Shown here piece by piece: positions 1 through 10,639 of a stretch of DNA of 64,000 nucleotides (position 1 is its first letter; each line of letters opens with the position of its first letter). The stretch covers positions 248,001 to 312,000 of the forward strand of contig WOAB01000760.1 in NCBI GenBank assembly GCA_027886185.1. Reading direction: 5' to 3'. Below the pieces are notes generated by a model, which was given only the letters and a program-made list of their open reading frames with translations, had not been told where the DNA came from and made no database searches. The translations under genes and the position numbers were made by a program. Source of the DNA: Rheum nobile. Its lineage: Eukaryota; Streptophyta; Magnoliopsida; Caryophyllales; Polygonaceae.

Positions 1-279
1 CATGTAGGGAACGAACACCTTTGTTCCATACATTACTCCTCCTTTGCAAGTCCTGACAGTCTTTATCCATACGACATAACTATTTTTGGCACTCACGGAG
101 GCTCGTATGAACGAACAATTTGCAATAGTGATGAATTTAGTAATTTCTGAAACAAGAAAACACTTTTTTTTCATTGATCGAAACATTACAAAACAACTGA
201 TAGAAAGTCGAGTAGACAGATTACTAGACTATGGAGACTATCAACATAAGTTGTCGCTCCTTAAAAGACTTACAAAATA
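1..279. other. Unassigned left edge, downstream of the TK4 gag remnant
   Basis: No coding region or repeat boundary can be supported here. It lies just 3' of the minus-strand TK4 gag remnant, where protease would be expected, but the minus strand carries many stops and I see no DSGA-type protease motif. It may be decayed TK4 interior or another insertion. Confidence 0.4.
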
Positions 280-1059
280 CTACCACTTGTACAAAGTTTC
301 CCTCCCATCGGGATGACGTATCACAAAGAGTCGCTGCTCTTGACCCAAAAATTCCATAGGCGCCTTGCCTTTATCACGAGTAGTGGACGGCCCCAGAATA
401 GGTACTTCCGCCCTTGGGTTCTGTCCACTTCCAATGTTTAAGGCTTGATTTACTTTCTTTGGCTTTAGGCCCTCCTTCCTACAGTATGCCTTCATGTGGC
501 CTTCCTTCCCACATTTGTAGCATACCCGCTTTTCCTTTTGGCAACCAAGGCTCTTATGCCCAGACTCACCACAGTTGTGGCATATAATCCCGCCGCTATT
601 CCAGCCTGAGCCTTTGGCAGAGCCAGCCCGAGTTGCCCTGGTCTTAGTATGACCAGACTTCTCAAACTTGGTGGGCGACGTCGGGCGTTTGAATGAGCCA
701 ACCCTGTGATTCTGCTGCCCATTCTTTGCCTCAATCTACGCTCCCATACTTGGTGTGACTTGAGGTATGGGGACCGCTTGAGCTTGCGGTATCATCTGAC
801 CTATTAATACTTCGACCACTTGCACCACTATTTGTCCAATGGTCGCCGTATTCAACACGATCGGGACAAGAGGTGGAACTCCTCTTGTAGCTTGGGGGTC
901 CGTTTGTCCCTGAGGAAAATTCTGGCATAGGGTCAGATCACTGTTACGTGAGCCAGATCCCATGTCCTCCCTTTGTGGAGTAACACTCATCAGCCGAACT
1001 CGAGATCCGTTGCTAGGACTCTTGCTAGCTGCTTGGTTGGTGGATCGGGTGTCCATCAC
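280..1059 (-). pseudogene. gag: TK4 gag remnant: N-terminus plus two zinc knuckles, capsid core missing
   Basis: One reading frame runs from an ATG at 1059 to a stop at 280, broken only by a TAG at 736-738. The N-terminal part (starting MMDTRSTNQ, with a PQAQAVPIPQ stretch) matches the start of the TK1/TK2/TK3 gags. The C-terminal part carries two nucleic-acid-binding CCHC knuckles, CHNCGESGHKSLGC (about 574-533) and CYKCGKEGHMKAYC (about 516-475), then the linker with DKGKAP that precedes protease in TK1. The capsid core (GKGEPV...THWFSHMERLF in TK1) is missing at the 736 junction, yet both halves stay in phase. In a working element gag would build the cytoplasmic virus-like particle. The element's LTR lies at 24312-26667, separated from this part by the ATH1 insertion. 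Confidence 0.85.
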
Positions 1060-1262
1060 CTATTGATGAGCCATAACGTTAGGCTAGAACCCTTCCAACT
1101 TGTACTTGACAATGAGTCAATTACGTTATGACACGAATTATAAGGGGCCAAACTAATAACTCTATATTAGTCTGACTGGCCCACCACCATTAACCGCAAA
1201 ATGACCTTCTTCTCTGATTTACTTGGAAAGTGGAACTTCTAGGAATGTCAACCTTTAAATGA
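1060..1262 (-). other. TK4 leader (5' UTR), gag-proximal part
   Basis: Non-coding stretch between the TK4 gag ATG and the ATH1 insertion point; it resumes at 23812. No ORF of note. Confidence 0.7.
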
Positions 1263-1267
1263 CATTC
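1263..1267. repeat. Target-site duplication of ATH1, left copy (CATTC)
   Basis: CATTC directly precedes the terminal TG of ATH1 and recurs at 23807-23811 directly after its terminal CA. A 5-bp duplication is the usual size for Ty3/gypsy integrases. Confidence 0.95.
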
Positions 1268-2031
1268 TGACAGGGATAAAGTCGTATGCTCAATCAAATA
1301 AATCCTAATATACCTACTAAAGAGTATAGCAAGCAAGTCAGGGTCGAACCCAAGGGATTCAGGTTATCAATTCTTGTAGTATGCAAGTCACCAGCTAGGA
1401 ACTAGGGGGGGTTATAGTGTTTTCTTGGTAATCAAGTAACAAGTAAGCAAGTAAACAAGTTTACAGGTAAAAGTTGTGAATATGATGGGGAAAAGCGCCA
1501 CACTTAACAAAGATCCACACAACAAGAGATATGGTTGATCACTGAATTCTATTAATCTCAAGTTCTTATCTTTACTTTAGTTGTTCTTATCCCGATCTTA
1601 GGTAACTATTAGTTCTACCAGCCCTAATAGTACTTATTACTAAATCAAATCCGAAAACCTTCAAGACTCAATAAAGCAATAGCATTCAACCAAGGATTCA
1701 ACAAGATACATGCAATAGAAATAACCCGTTACTATAAGCATGCAATTAACTCTCTCTCACGATGAACACTCGTAACCCGCTTATGTAAATCGTGTTTGCT
1801 ACTAGATATGCAACCTGAACCCGGAATCACAAGTCCTAGCGATATGGATAATATCAATAAACCTAGGTGATCAACCTAGATAAATCAATAAGATTCAATA
1901 AACATTCAAGCGCAAGAGAATTAATACAACTAGATAGGAAAACGAACAAGAGTAGAAAACTCACAACCAATCAATTGCTGGCTTCAAAATGTCAAGTGCA
2001 ACAATAGAGGTTTAGTTCTCCATAGGGTTTG
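1268..2031 (-). repeat. ATH1 3' LTR, distal part
   Basis: Begins TGACAGGG and aligns closely with 22449-23217. It is broken at GTTTG by TK1 and resumes at 13127. A seven-G run near 1407 is eleven G in the partner LTR. Confidence 0.93.
2027..2031. repeat. Target-site duplication of TK1, left copy (GTTTG)
   Basis: GTTTG lies directly before TGTGATACC and recurs at 13122-13126 directly after the terminal CA. The intact ATH1 5' LTR has a single GTTTG at the matching place near 23213. Confidence 0.96.
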
Positions 2032-2283
2032 TGTGATACCCCGTATTTTTGTAAGGTTATTTTGGGAATTATGGAATTTTCCCGAGTACCCGTTATGTAC
2101 GTCGGATTTAATTCAGGTAGCTTGAGACATTCTGTAATGTGCTCTATATCTGTAATATTTTTCTCAGTGAAATAATATACAGACAAGGTGCCTTGAATTT
2201 TAAATTGTCGTTCGCGTACGATAATTATTATCCCGGTTTATCGTCAAGCTCGTTCAAAGCCGAATGGGCGGGAAAAGGGGAAA

Positions 2284-2480
2284 ACGGCGACCACCGTGGT
2301 TGGGCCCGAGGAGTCAGCTTGTCAGCTCCCAGCTGGCCGCGACAGACCTAGAAACGGCGACCACCGCGTTTACGGTGACCGCCGCGTGCCCGCCGCAGGC
2401 AAAAATACGGCGACCGCTGTGATTGTCCAGTGGGCTTTGCCCGATGGTCGCCGGCGTCGTTCGAGGCGCGCCGTTGCGTC
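2284..2480. repeat. GC-rich palindrome cluster upstream of the TK1 LTR TATA box
   Basis: Several variants of ACGGCGACCGCCGT (for example near 2284, 2352, 2373 and 2404), spaced irregularly. The matching 3' LTR cluster has an extra 20 bp containing one more copy. Confidence 0.8.
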
Positions 2481-2525
2481 GGTTGCCGCGTCTGAGGGCT
2501 TGCAGCTCAATCCTTGGGGTTTGCC

Positions 2526-2533
2526 TATAAATA
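2526..2533 (+). promoter_or_regulatory. TATA box of the TK1 LTR promoter
   Basis: TATAAATA in the middle of the LTR, between two GC-rich palindrome clusters. It fits the U3/R boundary of a plant LTR promoter; the 3' LTR has the same sequence near 11152. The transcription start is inferred to lie about 30 bp downstream. Confidence 0.7.
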
Positions 2534-2779
2534 ACAGAGCTTGGGCATGGGTTTTGGGTCATCTACAACTCCGAATCGCTGCCAAATTCGCCTCTCGCCG
2601 GAGTTTTGTTTTCGCCGGTTTTCTTGTGCTCGCCGGAGGTCTCGCCGGTGTTGCCTTGGTGTGTTCCAGAGTGCCTTTGTGAAGCTTTTGGTTAGCCTTG
2701 GAGGTTAGAAGCCAAAGCAAGTCGAAGGAGGCCAAACCGCTCGTGTTTTGGGGTGAGTTTTCTCTCGTTTCAGTCGGCC

Positions 2780-2864
2780 GTGTTCTTAACGGCGACCGCC
2801 GTGTTCTTCACGGCGACCGCCGTGTTCTTCACGGCGACCGCCGCCAAGAACGGCGACCGCCGCC
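2780..2864. repeat. 21-bp tandem array, 3 units, TK1 5' LTR
   Basis: Three consecutive units of 21 bp (TTCTTMACGGCGACCGCCGYS), each holding the palindrome ACGGCGACCGCC(GT). A related copy follows after CAAGA. The partner LTR has five units. Confidence 0.9.
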
Positions 2865-4020
2865 AGTGCCCAGAACGCCTTCGTGGCTTTGGCTTGGTCG
2901 GTTGTCGTCGTGGCGTCGTTCCTTTCGTGTTCTTTCGCCGTGTTTAGATTCGTACTGTTTATGTCGGATCTAACTTAGGGTTCCTTTCATGGGTCGACTC
3001 GAAGGTCGTTGTGATGTCTGAGTTGTACCGCATCGAGCCCGGAATCCAGTGTCGTCTTTAGACTATTCTGCGGAGTAAGGCAAGTGGCGGTTCGCTCTTG
3101 CTCATTCGTTCCATATTTACATTAATTATCAGTAGTTTACCTGAGTAATTAATTTGGAATAAATATTCTGTTTGTCTGGAAACGGTTTTGATAAACTGTT
3201 TTGAAAATCATATAATAGGTTGTATATCTGTTAGAACAACGCTATTATCTGTGATCGCCTTTCGGGCCTTTATGTGGATTTATCCTGTAAATGTTGTGGT
3301 GCTGTAACTGTTTAGTTAGCACTGTTAGTTAGGAACGTTACTCGGACTCTATCCAGTTGTTTCTTTATAATCTGGTAAAGGGGTGGCTCGTCCCCATCCA
3401 ATACCATTCTAAGATCATGATCGGTCTCTTACACATGTGTGTAGAGACAGGATACTTAGCTGGTGTCACAAACCTTTCGGTATACGTCACTCTCGACGAA
3501 ACGTATACTAAGATGTGTCGTCCCATTGGTGGGGTACACATGTAAAAGTCTATAACGTGATGCATGTTTTGAAACATAAATCAGATAAGTGCTACCTTGA
3601 CGCACATAATTAATACACCTTGGGCGAGTAGTGCAGCTAAGTTCAGTGCAGCTAGGAAAACTCGTCTTGACTTGAATGTAGTACGTTCTCTTTCCAATCT
3701 GGATTCGCTGTAGGCGATGAGGTTGGTCGTGAACCGAAGCATCTCAGTCAGTTTTAAATCATTGTTGAATGATTCTGTAACTTTCCAGATTTGTCATTTT
3801 TTTCCCCTTAAAGACTCATTTCAGTTGGAGTCTTCTTTCGAGTCGATTTCTGTGAAGATTAAGTCTTTCAGAATCTTCTCTTGTGCATACCTCTTGTTTA
3901 TTCCAGTAGGAGTATGGTGGTTGACAAGCGTACTCGATTATTATTCGAAGGACGAAGAGTCTAACCTAATACAACTGCTTCGAACCATTCTGCTTTGTTC
4001 CCTTGCTAGTCTATTCATTT

Positions 4021-4089
4021 AGACTAACCAACCAATATTTTTTCCCTTGCATGGTTGGTTGGTGTCATCCGTTTGATTCGGCACATCAG
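4021..4089 (+). other. Conserved double stem-loop in TK1 5' LTR
   Basis: AACCAACCA pairs with TGGTTGGTT across a short T-rich loop, followed by GGTGTCATCCG and a small CCG...CGG hairpin, then GCACATCAG. The block is present in every Tekay-like LTR of the window, with compensatory changes in TK3 and the solo LTR. Confidence 0.65.
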
Positions 4090-4456
4090 TTAAGAAGTAG
4101 CTCAGAAGATTAGAAGGACTATGAAGTCGGCGGTGGTTTTTGAATGTTTTAATTATTCCTTTAATCAGGTTATGATCCTTTGGACAATAACTCCGATTGT
4201 AACTTACTTTCTTAGTCTTCCGTTGTGTTTGATTAAACTATGTTTTGACCTATTCGGGATTGGGTTGTAATCCCGTAACTCTTATTTTCCTTGACAATGT
4301 TATGTTTTGGAATTTAACGCTTGATCTTTGTGTATCAATTGCATTTCATAAATTGTATTTCTTTGGTAAAGCCTTGGGTGATCTCGGTAAGGAACACTAG
4401 GGTCACTGGCGGTAATACCTTTCCAAGAGGGTTAAGTTTTGGGGGTGTTACAGTTG

Positions 4457-4468
4457 TGGTATCAGAGC
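4457..4468 (+). other. TK1 primer-binding site (initiator Met tRNA)
   Basis: TGGTATCAGAGC, four bases after the LTR end, matches the complement of the plant initiator-Met tRNA 3' end, where minus-strand DNA synthesis would begin. Confidence 0.92.
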
Positions 4469-4587
4469 AAAAGTTTTTTTTTTAACGGGTTTGGGATTTT
4501 ATAAATCAATTATCCGTTTTTGAAAATACTTTAAAGAGGGCTCTGAATTTTCATTCTGAAAAGAATTTAAAAACACCGTTCATAGTC

Positions 4588-5592
4588 ATGTCTTCTTTAC
4601 AGTCTGATATAGTAAGCTTGCTTCTATGTCTAGAAAGACTAATTCCTTCCTTATTGTTCGATAGGATGGGTGTCTGCTTTTCTATTGGTAGGAGGTCGGA
4701 GGACGCCAAGTCGGATCAGCCGAGGCTAGATTTTCCGTTACCTCAACGAGGTTTCGAGGTTGGAGGCCCGAGTAGCCCACCCGAAGACGTCAAGCACGTT
4801 CTCCCCGAGTCAGTTGTCCTTGTAGCCAGGAATGCTATGGTCCCTGGACCTGCACCTGTGCCGCCACCAAGGGTGGAGGGAGTACAGGAATGGGAGCAGG
4901 AAGACGAGTTGTCAAGGTACGAACAAGGGGTTTACCAAGACGACTTTCTGCTGGGACCAATTCCCGAGGAGATCGAGTATGAAGACGAGGAAGAGGAGAT
5001 GCTGGAGGTAGATCCTGTCGAGGACGAGGAGATGATCGAGGATGATTCCGAGGATGAGGATCCCAGCGAGGATGATCCCGAGGAAGAGGATCCCATCGAG
5101 GATGATCCCGAGGAAGAGGATCCCATAGAGGATGATCCAGAGGAGGATCCAGAGTTGGACCTTGAAGGGCAGATTCAGGAGCCCGGTACAGGATTGTCAC
5201 CAGTGCCAGAGTACACACCCATGTCAGAAGCTGATTGGGAGGCACTGTATACTGAGTACGGTATTGGGAGAAGTGACAGCGAATCTCAGCATATCCCTAC
5301 TCCAAGGAGATGGAGGTCGGAATCCGAGCTGCAGGAGATTCTCCACCAGAGCGAGGTAATCTCCGCAGAACAGCAGCGTCAGAGGGATGAGCTGATCGCC
5401 AGTACTCAGAGGAGGGCTGGAATAGGAAGACCAATCATGGACGACCCATACTTTTCTATGGCTGAGCTAGGACTATGTGCTTCAGGGTCAAGCAGGGTGC
5501 GAAACCCATCGCCAGAGCTCGATGGTGAACCTAGCCCGAAGAGACCATGCACGAGTAGCCAGTCGTATAGGAGGCATTTTGGAACGCCTTGA
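4588..5592 (+). CDS. TK1 acidic accessory ORF between primer site and gag, function unknown
   Basis: 334 residues, uninterrupted. Residues 1-110 hold a Pro/Val-rich stretch. About residues 112-135 contain LSRYEQG and DFLLGPIPEEIEYE. About 136-190 are strongly acidic with near-tandem units of the type DDPEEEDPIE. Then come DWEALYTEYGIGRS, a Gln/Arg-rich segment likely to be helical, RRAGIG, DDPYFSM, and a basic SPKRP near the end. It matches no gag, pol or known accessory domain I recognise. TK2 has a broken homologue (30803-31804) sharing these blocks; TK3 lacks them. The start is uncertain: an overlapping ATG at 4626 in another frame (MSRKTN) is conserved in all three elements. It sits about 290 bp upstream of gag. 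It could be an early regulatory or nuclear factor or a spacer peptide; that is inference only. Confidence 0.75.
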   Translation: MSSLQSDIVSLLLCLERLIPSLLFDRMGVCFSIGRRSEDAKSDQPRLDFPLPQRGFEVGGPSSPPEDVKHVLPESVVLVARNAMVPGPAPVPPPRVEGVQEWEQEDELSRYEQGVYQDDFLLGPIPEEIEYEDEEEEMLEVDPVEDEEMIEDDSEDEDPSEDDPEEEDPIEDDPEEEDPIEDDPEEDPELDLEGQIQEPGTGLSPVPEYTPMSEADWEALYTEYGIGRSDSESQHIPTPRRWRSESELQEILHQSEVISAEQQRQRDELIASTQRRAGIGRPIMDDPYFSMAELGLCASGSSRVRNPSPELDGEPSPKRPCTSSQSYRRHFGTP

Positions 5593-5882
5593 GGAGGAAT
5601 GGCGTTGCCTATCGTAGTAGTTTCGTTTCTTAGTATTCCAAGTTGTACTTTGTGTAATATTTCAGTATTGCGGCAAGTACTTTGAGAAACACTTATATCT
5701 TCGAGCAATGTTGTCCTAACGCTCGAATGATAGACTTATGTGTAACTTGTGTAAGAATTCGAAGGTTCATCTATAAAATGCCAAGTTGATCTATTCTGAG
5801 TGATTTATTTACATTGATATATTGCATAAGTATGTTGCATAATATTAATGTATTGAATGCTTGGAATTGGATCGGTAAATAG
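5593..5882 (+). other. TK1 spacer between accessory ORF and gag
   Basis: 290 bp with low GC and no coding signal. A similar spacer precedes the TK2 gag. Confidence 0.7.
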
Positions 5883-8219
5883 ATGGTGAACCCAAGAAGC
5901 ACGAGAAACTCGACTCGAGCCGGTGCTGGGACCAGCCAAAACCCCAGACCAGCAGGAAGAGGTGTTCAGGATGAACATGAGTCTGAGTCTCGCGTCCAGC
6001 AGAGGCGTGAAGGTCAGGATCAGACCCAGGCACCGACGTTGTTTGACGCTGCAGCTATTGAGGCGATCCGTGGGATCGTGATGCAGGCTATTACTGATGT
6101 CTTGAGACCAAGTGCGCCTCAAGCACAAGAGGTGCCTATTCATGCAGCGATTCCTGATGTTGTGGAACCCAGAAACCTTGTGATTCAGGAGACTGCCGTT
6201 AGGGCGAGGGACAGCTATGGTCGCGCTCTTAAGACCATTACTTCCATGAGACCCGACTGCTATAACGGGAAAGGGGAGCCAGTGGCAGTGACTCATTGGT
6301 TCTCCCATATGGAGAGGCTGTTCAGGAACGTGGAGTGTACAGAGGCCGAGAAGGTCCATATCGCGTCTCTTCAGCTGAAGGAGGAGGCTAGCGAGTGGTG
6401 GGAGAGCACTGGTTTGGCTGAGAGCCCAGTGTTGACTTGGTCGATGTTCAAGACCAAGATGGTTGATCGCTTTTTCTCTCGTGCTATGAGAGAGGAGAAG
6501 CATAAAGAGTTCTTGTACCCTCAGACTGATGGTCTGAGAGTGACCGAGTTGGCATCTAAGTTCAACCATCTTCTTCAGTACGCCACTGCCGAGATCACCA
6601 GCGAGGCTCAAAAGATCTGGTACTTCCATGAGTGGATGAACTCGGATATCAAGCCACTAATGGTGCACCACACATGCTCTACCTTGGAGCAGTATGTGGA
6701 TTGTGCCTATAAGCTGGAAGTAACTCTCGAGGAGTCGACCAAGAGGCGCAACCGACAGAGGTCGATGCAGAATCAGAACCAGGGAGGTGGTTTTAAGCGC
6801 CCTGCGCCACCGTCTAACTTCGCCAAATCCGGCAGAGCTAAGACGGAGATGACGCAAGGGGGATCGACTCAGCAGTCAGGGCATACCAGGAGTTCAGTTC
6901 AGTGTTATAACTGCGGTACTGCTGGGCACAAGAGCACTGAGTGTCGGAAGGAGAGGAGGCCATGCTTTGGGTGTGGACGTGATGGTCATCTGCAAAAGTT
7001 CTGCAAGCAGGGAAAGCAGAAGGGAGTAGAGTCGCAGCAAGGGTCAGTTCATCAGAGCAACCGACCTAGGTTTAAGCCTGCCGAGACTCCTATCCCTTCA
7101 GTGCAGACGACTGCTCAGAACAGGGGAAAGGCCCCAGCTGCTTCTGGAAGTCAGGGCCAACGCTTGTATGAGATGCGTGAGGCAGATGGACCCAATGCTC
7201 CGATTACTCAAGGTACTCTATACCTTCACTCTACTTCAGTGTGCATTCTGTTTGATTCTGGTGCTATGCATTCCTTTATTTCAGATAGCTGTGTTAGCAA
7301 GTTAGACTTAGTGTGCAATGATTCGTGCGACCCTTTCGTCGTTAATCTTCCTAATGGAGAACGTTTGGTGGGAACCAAGCATTTGTCCGACTTTTCGATT
7401 ACCATTCAGGGTAAGGAATTCGAGGCAGATTTAATCTGCATAGCCATGGCTCCATACGACATTATTCTCGGTATGGATTGGCTGATGCGTCATAAGGCGG
7501 TGATCGACTTCAGTTCAAGAACGGTGACGGTGTCATCCGGGGGCCAATTCGTGTGCAAGTTCAAAGGTCGAAATGACGCTGATAACGGCAAGCTGATCAA
7601 TGCGATGGCTGCGTTTAAGCTACTACGAAAAGGATGTGTCGGGTACCTTTGCTACTTGGATTCGCCCGAGGGGGATGGACCTAAGGTTCTTGATATTCCT
7701 GTAGTTAGGGAATTTTCGGATGTCTTTCCGGAAGAAATTCCTGGATTACCCCCGATTCGTGACGTAGAGTTTTCAATTGATCTCGAGCCTGGTACGGCGC
7801 CGATTTCCAAATCACCGTATCGGATGGCTCCGGCTGAGATGCAAGAATTGAAGAATCAACTTGAAGATCTTCTCGATAAAGGTTATGTCAGGCCGAGTGC
7901 ATCGTCGTGGGGTGCTCCGGTTTTGTTCGTCAAAAAGAAGGACGGATCGTTTCGACTTTGTATCGACTATCGAGAGTTGAACAAGGTGACGATCAAGAAC
8001 AAGTATCCTTTGCCTAGGATTGATGACTTGTTGGACCAATTACAGGGAGCAAAGGTGTTCTCCAAGATCGACTTAAGATCTGGATATCATCAACTCAGGA
8101 TTCATGAGCAGGACATTCCTAGAACTGCGTTTAGGACCAGATATGGTCATTACGAGTTCGTAGTGATGCCTTTTGGGCTTACAAATGCTCCAGCTGTCTT
8201 TATGGATTTGATGAACTGA
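5883..8219 (+). pseudogene. gag-pol: TK1 gag-protease-RT (first part of gag-pol)
   Basis: 778 codons from MVNPRSTRN. Gag core with WFSHMERLF and EASEWWEST (about residues 130-190); two CCHC knuckles, CYNCGTAGHKSTEC and CFGCGRDGHLQKFC (about 341-375); aspartic protease LFDSGAMHSFIS (about 456-468), where DSGAT is usual so Thr is Met; RT from LFVKKKDGSFRLCIDYRELN through MPFGLTNAP. It stops at a TGA (8217-8219) where TK2 has CGA, a C-to-T change at a CpG, just before the RT active site. The frame continues unchanged afterwards. Chosen start: the ATG corresponding to the TK2 and TK3 gag starts. A full polyprotein would make particles and copy the RNA into DNA. Confidence 0.93.
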
Positions 8220-9014
8220 TGTTTTCACCAGTACTTGGATAAGTTCGTGGTGGTCTTCATAGACGACATCTTGATCTATTCTCCGAATGAAGAAGTCCAT
8301 GAGGAACATCTACGGATTTCCTTGTCGATCCTTAGACAACATCAGCTTTATGCTAAATTGTCTAAATGTGAATTCTGGATGAAGGAAGTGGCTTTCTTAG
8401 GCCACGTGATCAATAAAAATGGGGTTATGGTTGATCCCCAAAAGATTGAAGCGGTGGCTAAGTGGACACAGCCCCAGAGCGTGAAGGAGGTGCGCAGTTT
8501 TCTTGGACTTGCCGGGTATTATAGAAGGTTCGTAGAAGGATTTTCAAAGATCGCTCTACCTATGACCAATCTACTCCGCAAAGTCCACAAGAAGTTTGTC
8601 TGGAATGACAAGTGCGATGTCAGTTTCCAGGAGTTGAAGCGACGGTTGACCTCGGCACCCGTGTTAGCACTCCCAGAGGGGAATGACGATTATGTGGTCT
8701 ATAGTGATGCTTCCAAGTGTGGTCTTGGTTGTGTTTTGATGCAAAGAGGCAAAGTCATTGCTTACGCATCTAGACAACTCAAGACTTACGAAGAAAACTA
8801 TCCGACCCACGATCTTGAGTTAGCAGCGGTTGTCTTTGCGCTGAAGATTTGGAGGCATTACCTCTACGGTATAAGATGCCAAGTCTTCACCGACCACAAA
8901 AGTCTCAAGTATATATTTACTCAGAAGGAGTTAAATATGAGACAACGCCGCTGGCTAGAGTTGTCAAGGACTACGACATGGAGTTGTTGTATCATCCGGG
9001 CAAGGCTAATGTAG
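8220..9014 (+). pseudogene. gag-pol: TK1 RT C-terminal half and RNase H
   Basis: Same frame as the preceding segment. RT active site VVFIDDIL (about 8254-8277), the connection region with FLGLAGYYRRFVEGFSK, RNase H DYVVYSDASKCGLGCVL (about 8689-8739) and YPTHDLELAAVVFALKIWRHYL (given here in part). A one-base deletion near 8961-8966 (TTGTCAAGG against TTGCTCAAA in TK2) shifts the frame; codons after about 8965 are not genuine. Confidence 0.92.
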
Positions 9015-9538
9015 TAGCTGATGCGCTAAGCCGGAAGACAACGCACGAGACTGTGGTTGCGTTGCTTACTGCTCAGACCAAGCTAAACCAAGAGTCATGC
9101 GACATTAAAGTCTTGTATGACCAGCGTAGAGGGTACCTGAGTATGATGGAAATTCAGGCTACACTGCTGGATCAAATCAAAGAAAAGCAAGTCGATGACA
9201 TCATCTTGGTAAAGTTAAGCAGTGAAGTGATGGATGGGAAAGCTCCCAGTTTTGTGGTTCAGGATGATGGATCACTTTGGTTTCAGGATCGGATCTGTGT
9301 GCCTGACACAGAAGGTCTTCATCAGTTGGTGATGAGAGAAGCTCATTCATCTGCTTATTCTGTGCATCCTGGCTCTAGCAAGATGTACAAGGATCTCAGG
9401 AAGAAGTTTTGGTGGCCAAACATGAAGTGGGACGTAGCAGACTTTGTGGCGAAGTGTTTAACTTGCCAAAAAGTCAAGATCGAACACCGTAGACCAGGTG
9501 GTGAGATGCTACCTCTCCCCGTGCCAGAATGGAAATGA
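8966..9538 (+). pseudogene. gag-pol: TK1 RNase H end and integrase zinc-binding domain
   Basis: This is the frame after the deletion, running from the DYDMELLYHPGKANVVADALSR region through the HHCC zinc domain (REAHSSAYSVHPGSS, then FVAKCLTCQK). It ends at a TGA at 9536-9538 where TK2 reads TGG, a G-to-A change. The frame then carries on into the integrase core. Confidence 0.9.
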
Positions 9539-10603
9539 GAGGACATTTCCATGGACTTCGTCACTGGGCTACCCAAGACTCGAAGTCAGAGAGAAGCTAT
9601 TTGGGTAATTGTGGATAAGCTTACGAAGAGTGCTCATTTCATAGCCATCAAGACCACATGGGAAACCCAGAAGCTAGCCGAAGTTTACCAGAAGGAGATT
9701 GTCCGCTTACATGGCATTCCTAAGACCATTGTATCGGACCGAGATGGCCGTTTCATGTCAAGATTCTGGAAGGAACTTCATAAGGCTATGGGGACAGAGT
9801 TGAGGTTTAGTACAGCGTTTCATCCTCAGACATATGGCCAGTCTGAAAGGACCATCCAGACTCTGGAGGATATGCTTAGAGCTTGTGTGCTCGATCGTCC
9901 GACTAGCTGGGAGGACAGCTTGAGTCTGATTGAGTTCACGTACAATAATAGCTGGCATGCTACAATCAAGATGGCTTCGTTTGAAGCTTTGTATGGTCGC
10001 AGATGCAGATCTCCGATTTGTTGGGAGGTTAATGCCGACAAAATTCTGTTTGGACCAGAGTTGGTCGAAAGGACGGATTCAGACATTGCTTTGATCAAAC
10101 AAAGGATGTTGACCGCTCAGAGTCGACAAAAGTCCTACGCAGATCGGAAGCGCAGGACTGTCGAGTTCAAGGTCGGTGACAAGGTTTTTGTCAAGGTGTC
10201 ACCTTCCAAAGGAGTTTTCAGATTTGGTAAGCGTGGGAAGCTTAACCCTCGCTACGTGGGACCATTCGAGATTTTGGATAGAGTGGGATCCCTAGCGTAC
10301 CGTTTGGCGTTGCCACCATCGGCTCACCCGGTGCATAACGTGTTCCACGTGTCTTTACTCAGAAAGTATGTGCCAGATGAGTCTCATGTGCTTAGTTATG
10401 AAGACATCGAGATTCAAGCAAATGGTACTTACGAAGAGTTGCCCGTGCGCATTTTGGAGCGTCGGGAGAAGCATTTGCGCAACAAGATCGTACCTTTGGT
10501 ACGAGTGCTGTGGTCCAAGTCAGGGACCGAAGAAGTTACTTGGGAGACGTGGGAAACCGAGTCAGATATGCTCAGGAGTTTTCCCGAGTTATTCTCGACC
10601 TAA
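9539..10603 (+). pseudogene. gag-pol: TK1 integrase core and chromodomain-like C-terminus
   Basis: Catalytic D,D,E residues in MDFVTGLPKT, VSDRDGRFMSRFW and GQSERTIQTLEDM. These are followed by the GPFEILDRVG (GPY/F) module, NVFHVSLLRKYVP, and a chromodomain-like end, PLVRVLWSKSGTEEVTWE. In chromoviruses this end is thought to steer insertion toward particular chromatin. Stop at 10601-10603. Apart from the upstream TGA this segment is open throughout. Confidence 0.93.
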
Positions 10604-10621
10604 GTTTCAGGGTCGAAACTT
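10602..10621 (+). other. Short palindrome just before the TK1 polypurine tract
   Basis: AAGTTTC-AGGGTC-GAAACTT: 7-bp perfect arms ending about five bases before the polypurine tract. TK3 has a longer version at 57181-57200. Confidence 0.6.
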
Positions 10622-10626
10622 CTTGT

Positions 10627-10639
10627 AAGGGGGAGGAGA
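10627..10639 (+). other. TK1 polypurine tract
   Basis: AAGGGGGAGGAGA directly upstream of the 3' LTR, the expected plus-strand priming site. Confidence 0.88.

Larger units (their letters stand above)
2032..4452 (+). repeat. TK1 5' LTR
   Basis: 2421 bp, from TGTGATACCCC to GGGGTGTTACA. Carries GC-rich palindrome copies on both sides of a TATA box, and a conserved stem-loop region near its 3' end. Nearly identical to 10640-13121. Confidence 0.96.

Noticed and set aside
86..316. 76-codon plus ORF at the left edge
   Set aside because: Overlaps the 3' end of TK4 gag on the opposite strand and shows no recognisable motif.
2296..2947. ORFs of 60-130 codons within the TK1 LTR and equivalent LTR ORFs (10747-11617, 28459-29281, 50574-51572, 57326-58324)
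   Set aside because: They run through GC-rich palindrome arrays and LTR control sequence, differ between LTR partners, and lack known domains.
4835..5245. Long minus-strand ORFs (including a Ser/Gly-rich one at 4932-5126) opposite the acidic ORF
   Set aside because: They are antisense shadows of the acidic repeat codons (GAG/GAT/GAA read backwards); no independent support.
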